From an uncultured Prevotellaceae bacterium (lineage in GTDB: Bacteria; Bacteroidota; Bacteroidia; Bacteroidales; Bacteroidaceae), in the NCBI GenBank assembly GCA_937893145.1, contig CALBJW010000076.1:1-14025 (forward strand): 14,025 bases of DNA, written 5' to 3'. Positions within the stretch are counted from its first letter, which is position 1, and every line of letters begins with the position of its first letter. A program made the position numbers and the translations under genes. Shown here in pieces: positions 12,572 to 14,025 of the stretch. A model generated the notes under the pieces. The model searched no databases and was not told the origin of the DNA. It saw only the letters and a list, made by a program, of their open reading frames with translations.

Positions 12572-13665
12572 TTGTCGCCAACACTAACAAATAGATCAAC
12601 TAACTGATCGTTTATATAATAATTAGACTTTCCCATTTTTACCTTGTTAAGCAATCCCATATCTACAATTTTATTGAGATAAGAAGTTGCAGTATTGCGT
12701 GTCACCATCATGTCACGCTCCACATACTCTATTTTAGTATATGGATGGAAAAATAGGTTGTTAAGCAATTCATGTTTATATAATCTACCGAATGCAGGAC
12801 GCAGTTTCTCTTTGTACTCTGCCATCAGTCTTGATATACCTTTGACCAGCTCGATAGTCTGAGTAGCCGTTTCTTCTACACCTCGCAACACAAATATTAT
12901 CCAAGCTTCCCATTCTGCATCATTATCACCTTGTTTATCGCGAATCGCCTGAATCAACCTATAATATTCACCTTTGTTGTGAGTAATAAATCTACTAAGA
13001 TATAAAATAGGCAAGTCCAGCAATTCTGTCATTACGAGATAAAGTATCAGCACTATACGTCCCGTTCTGCCATTACCATCATAGAAAGGATGAATACTTT
13101 CAAATTGATGATGTATGATTGCCATCTTGACAAGAGGATCTAAATCACAAATGGTTTCGTCGTTGATAAACTGTTCAAGGTTTGCCATCATTCGCTCAAT
13201 TTCCGATGAGTCCTGAGGTGGGGTATAAATCACCTCACCCGCTGCATTCTTCAGACTTGTACCTGGCACCTTTCTAAAACCAGCATTGTTATTCTCAAGG
13301 TTTCGCTGCACTTCTTTTATCGTATTCAGCGTAAGTATGTGATGCTCCTTAACGTGCTTGAAACCTGTAATTAAAGCGTCACGATAGTTCATCACCTCTT
13401 TTTCTGCTGCCTTGATGATACTGCCTTTGATATCTAAATCTGCCTTATACAAATCATCTTGAGTTGTAACGATATTCTCCACCTCGCTACTATCCTTTGC
13501 CTCTTGCAATGTAAGTGTGCTGATAAGGATATTCTCATTAGGAATAGTCAAAGCAACTCCTTTCAACTCAGCAAGTTTCTTGTTCGCTTTGTTGAGCTGG
13601 CGCATCACGGCCTTCGTTTCAAGGTCGTAAGATAGTGGCAGATTCGGTATATTGTATTTTTGCAT
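12556..13665 (-). CDS. Fic-domain protein adenylyltransferase, class II, with C-terminal winged helix
   Basis: This 369-residue protein carries the full Fic signature HPFYDGNGRTGR at 192-203 (catalytic His192), which transfers AMP from ATP to a hydroxyl side chain of a target protein. An inhibitory motif of type (S/T)xxxE(G/N), SSEVEN with Ser59, Glu63 and Asn64, precedes it, so this is a class II, self-inhibited Fic. A Fic_N-like part (about 1-100), the Fic core (about 105-240) and a winged helix-turn-helix (about 300-360, TRNTATSYLNKIVDMGLL) follow each other as in SoFic-type Bacteroidota proteins. The winged helix suggests self-regulation or DNA binding. No partner toxin or antitoxin gene is adjacent. 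The gene stands alone between two 122-bp direct repeats, and its last codons lie in a 42-bp-spaced repeat. The target is unknown. Confidence 0.93.
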   Translation of the reverse strand: MQKYNIPNLPLSYDLETKAVMRQLNKANKKLAELKGVALTIPNENILISTLTLQEAKDSSEVENIVTTQDDLYKADLDIKGSIIKAAEKEVMNYRDALITGFKHVKEHHILTLNTIKEVQRNLENNNAGFRKVPGTSLKNAAGEVIYTPPQDSSEIERMMANLEQFINDETICDLDPLVKMAIIHHQFESIHPFYDGNGRTGRIVLILYLVMTELLDLPILYLSRFITHNKGEYYRLIQAIRDKQGDNDAEWEAWIIFVLRGVEETATQTIELVKGISRLMAEYKEKLRPAFGRLYKHELLNNLFFHPYTKIEYVERDMMVTRNTATSYLNKIVDMGLLNKVKMGKSNYYINDQLVDLFVSVGDNKRAQ

Positions 13666-13703
13666 ATTATGTCAAGGCTATGTACCCATCAAGTTTATTT
13701 TTG

Positions 13704-13711
13704 CAAATATA
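13704..13711 (-). promoter_or_regulatory. -7 element of the fic promoter
   Basis: TATATTTG on the minus strand fits TAnnTTTG exactly. The upstream element is weak: a TGTGTG stretch lies about 17-20 bases away but no clear TTG. A start near 13698 would give a leader of about 33 nt before the fic ATG at 13665. Confidence 0.5.
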
Positions 13712-13777
13712 CGAATAAAAATAATACCACACATAAATTAAAGACACAAAATATATATCCAGACTTGAAATAAACCT

Positions 13778-13899
13778 AAAAGAAATCAAAGTACAGTTCC
13801 ATCCCCCCTGTAAAGAATCTGTCATTTCGATTTTATAGCCCCCTCCCAGCCTCCCCCAAAAGGGAGGGGGTGCCTCCGGATAGTATGATTGAACGATAA
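13778..13899. repeat. 122-bp direct repeat, copy 2
   Basis: Identical to 12257-12378, including the CCCCCTCCC/GGGAGGGGG hairpin. It lies upstream of the fic promoter in an A/T-rich region. Confidence 0.95.
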
Positions 13900-14025
13900 A
13901 ACTATACAGATAATTTTTTAAAGTAAAATGAAAAGGTGAAAATATTACCTAATAGGATAAAAAATGACACATGTCTTATACTGAAAAAGGTTTACACATT
14001 GTAACATCAACAAAGTATAAACCTA
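13900..14025. other. A/T-rich right end without recognisable features
   Basis: Together with the fic promoter and repeat copy 2, this completes the gene-free stretch 13666-14025. I see no coding frame, hairpin or convincing promoter in these last 126 bases. Confidence 0.6.

Overview
The window looks like accessory DNA from a member of the Bacteroidota, most likely a Prevotella-like Bacteroidales. Evidence for this is a set of promoters of the Bacteroidota type (TTG, 19-20 bases, TAnnTTTG), A/T-rich start contexts without Shine-Dalgarno sites, a very long Cas9 with 47-bp CRISPR repeats, and a class II Fic protein with a winged-helix tail. The genus is an inference.

Left part (1-4868, all genes on the minus strand): a series of phage- or mobile-element-type genes. 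A three-gene operon starts at a clear promoter near 4861-4891. Its first gene is a hypothetical protein split by one in-frame TGA (4797-3505). Next come a DUF1016/YhcG-type PDDEXK nuclease and a 187-residue hypothetical protein, ending at a 17-bp-stem terminator (1698-1737). Beyond it lie a Rha/KilAC phage regulatory protein (1565-774), a 99-residue small protein (488-189) flanked by tracts of tandem mini-hairpins, and the first 15 codons of a gene running off the left edge.

Centre (4869-12078): a complete type II-C CRISPR-Cas locus. tracrRNA is encoded on the minus strand just upstream of cas9. cas9 (1482 aa), cas1 and cas2 form a tight plus-strand operon ending at a bidirectional terminator. 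Next to it lies an array of 12 identical 47-bp repeats and 11 spacers of 29-30 bp. The anti-repeat shows that the crRNAs are read from the minus strand, towards cas2. Every repeat carries a Bacteroidota-type promoter on that strand (TTG, 19 bases, TATCTTTG), so each spacer can probably be transcribed on its own, as known for Neisseria type II-C arrays. cas1 and cas2 acquire spacers, and Cas9 with tracrRNA and crRNA cleaves invading DNA.

Right part (12079-14025): a coding remnant abuts the leader side of the array. It runs into the first of two identical 122-bp direct repeats that bracket a Fic adenylyltransferase gene (13665-12556, minus). The 3' end of fic lies in a set of three 42-bp-spaced repeats that can form hairpins and also read as a repeated peptide. 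Nothing else is recognisable to the right edge.

The most notable items are the promoter inside every CRISPR repeat, the tracrRNA gene antisense to the cas9 leader, the 42-bp hairpin/peptide repeats, the in-frame palindrome duplication in the nuclease gene, and the direct-repeat-flanked fic cassette.
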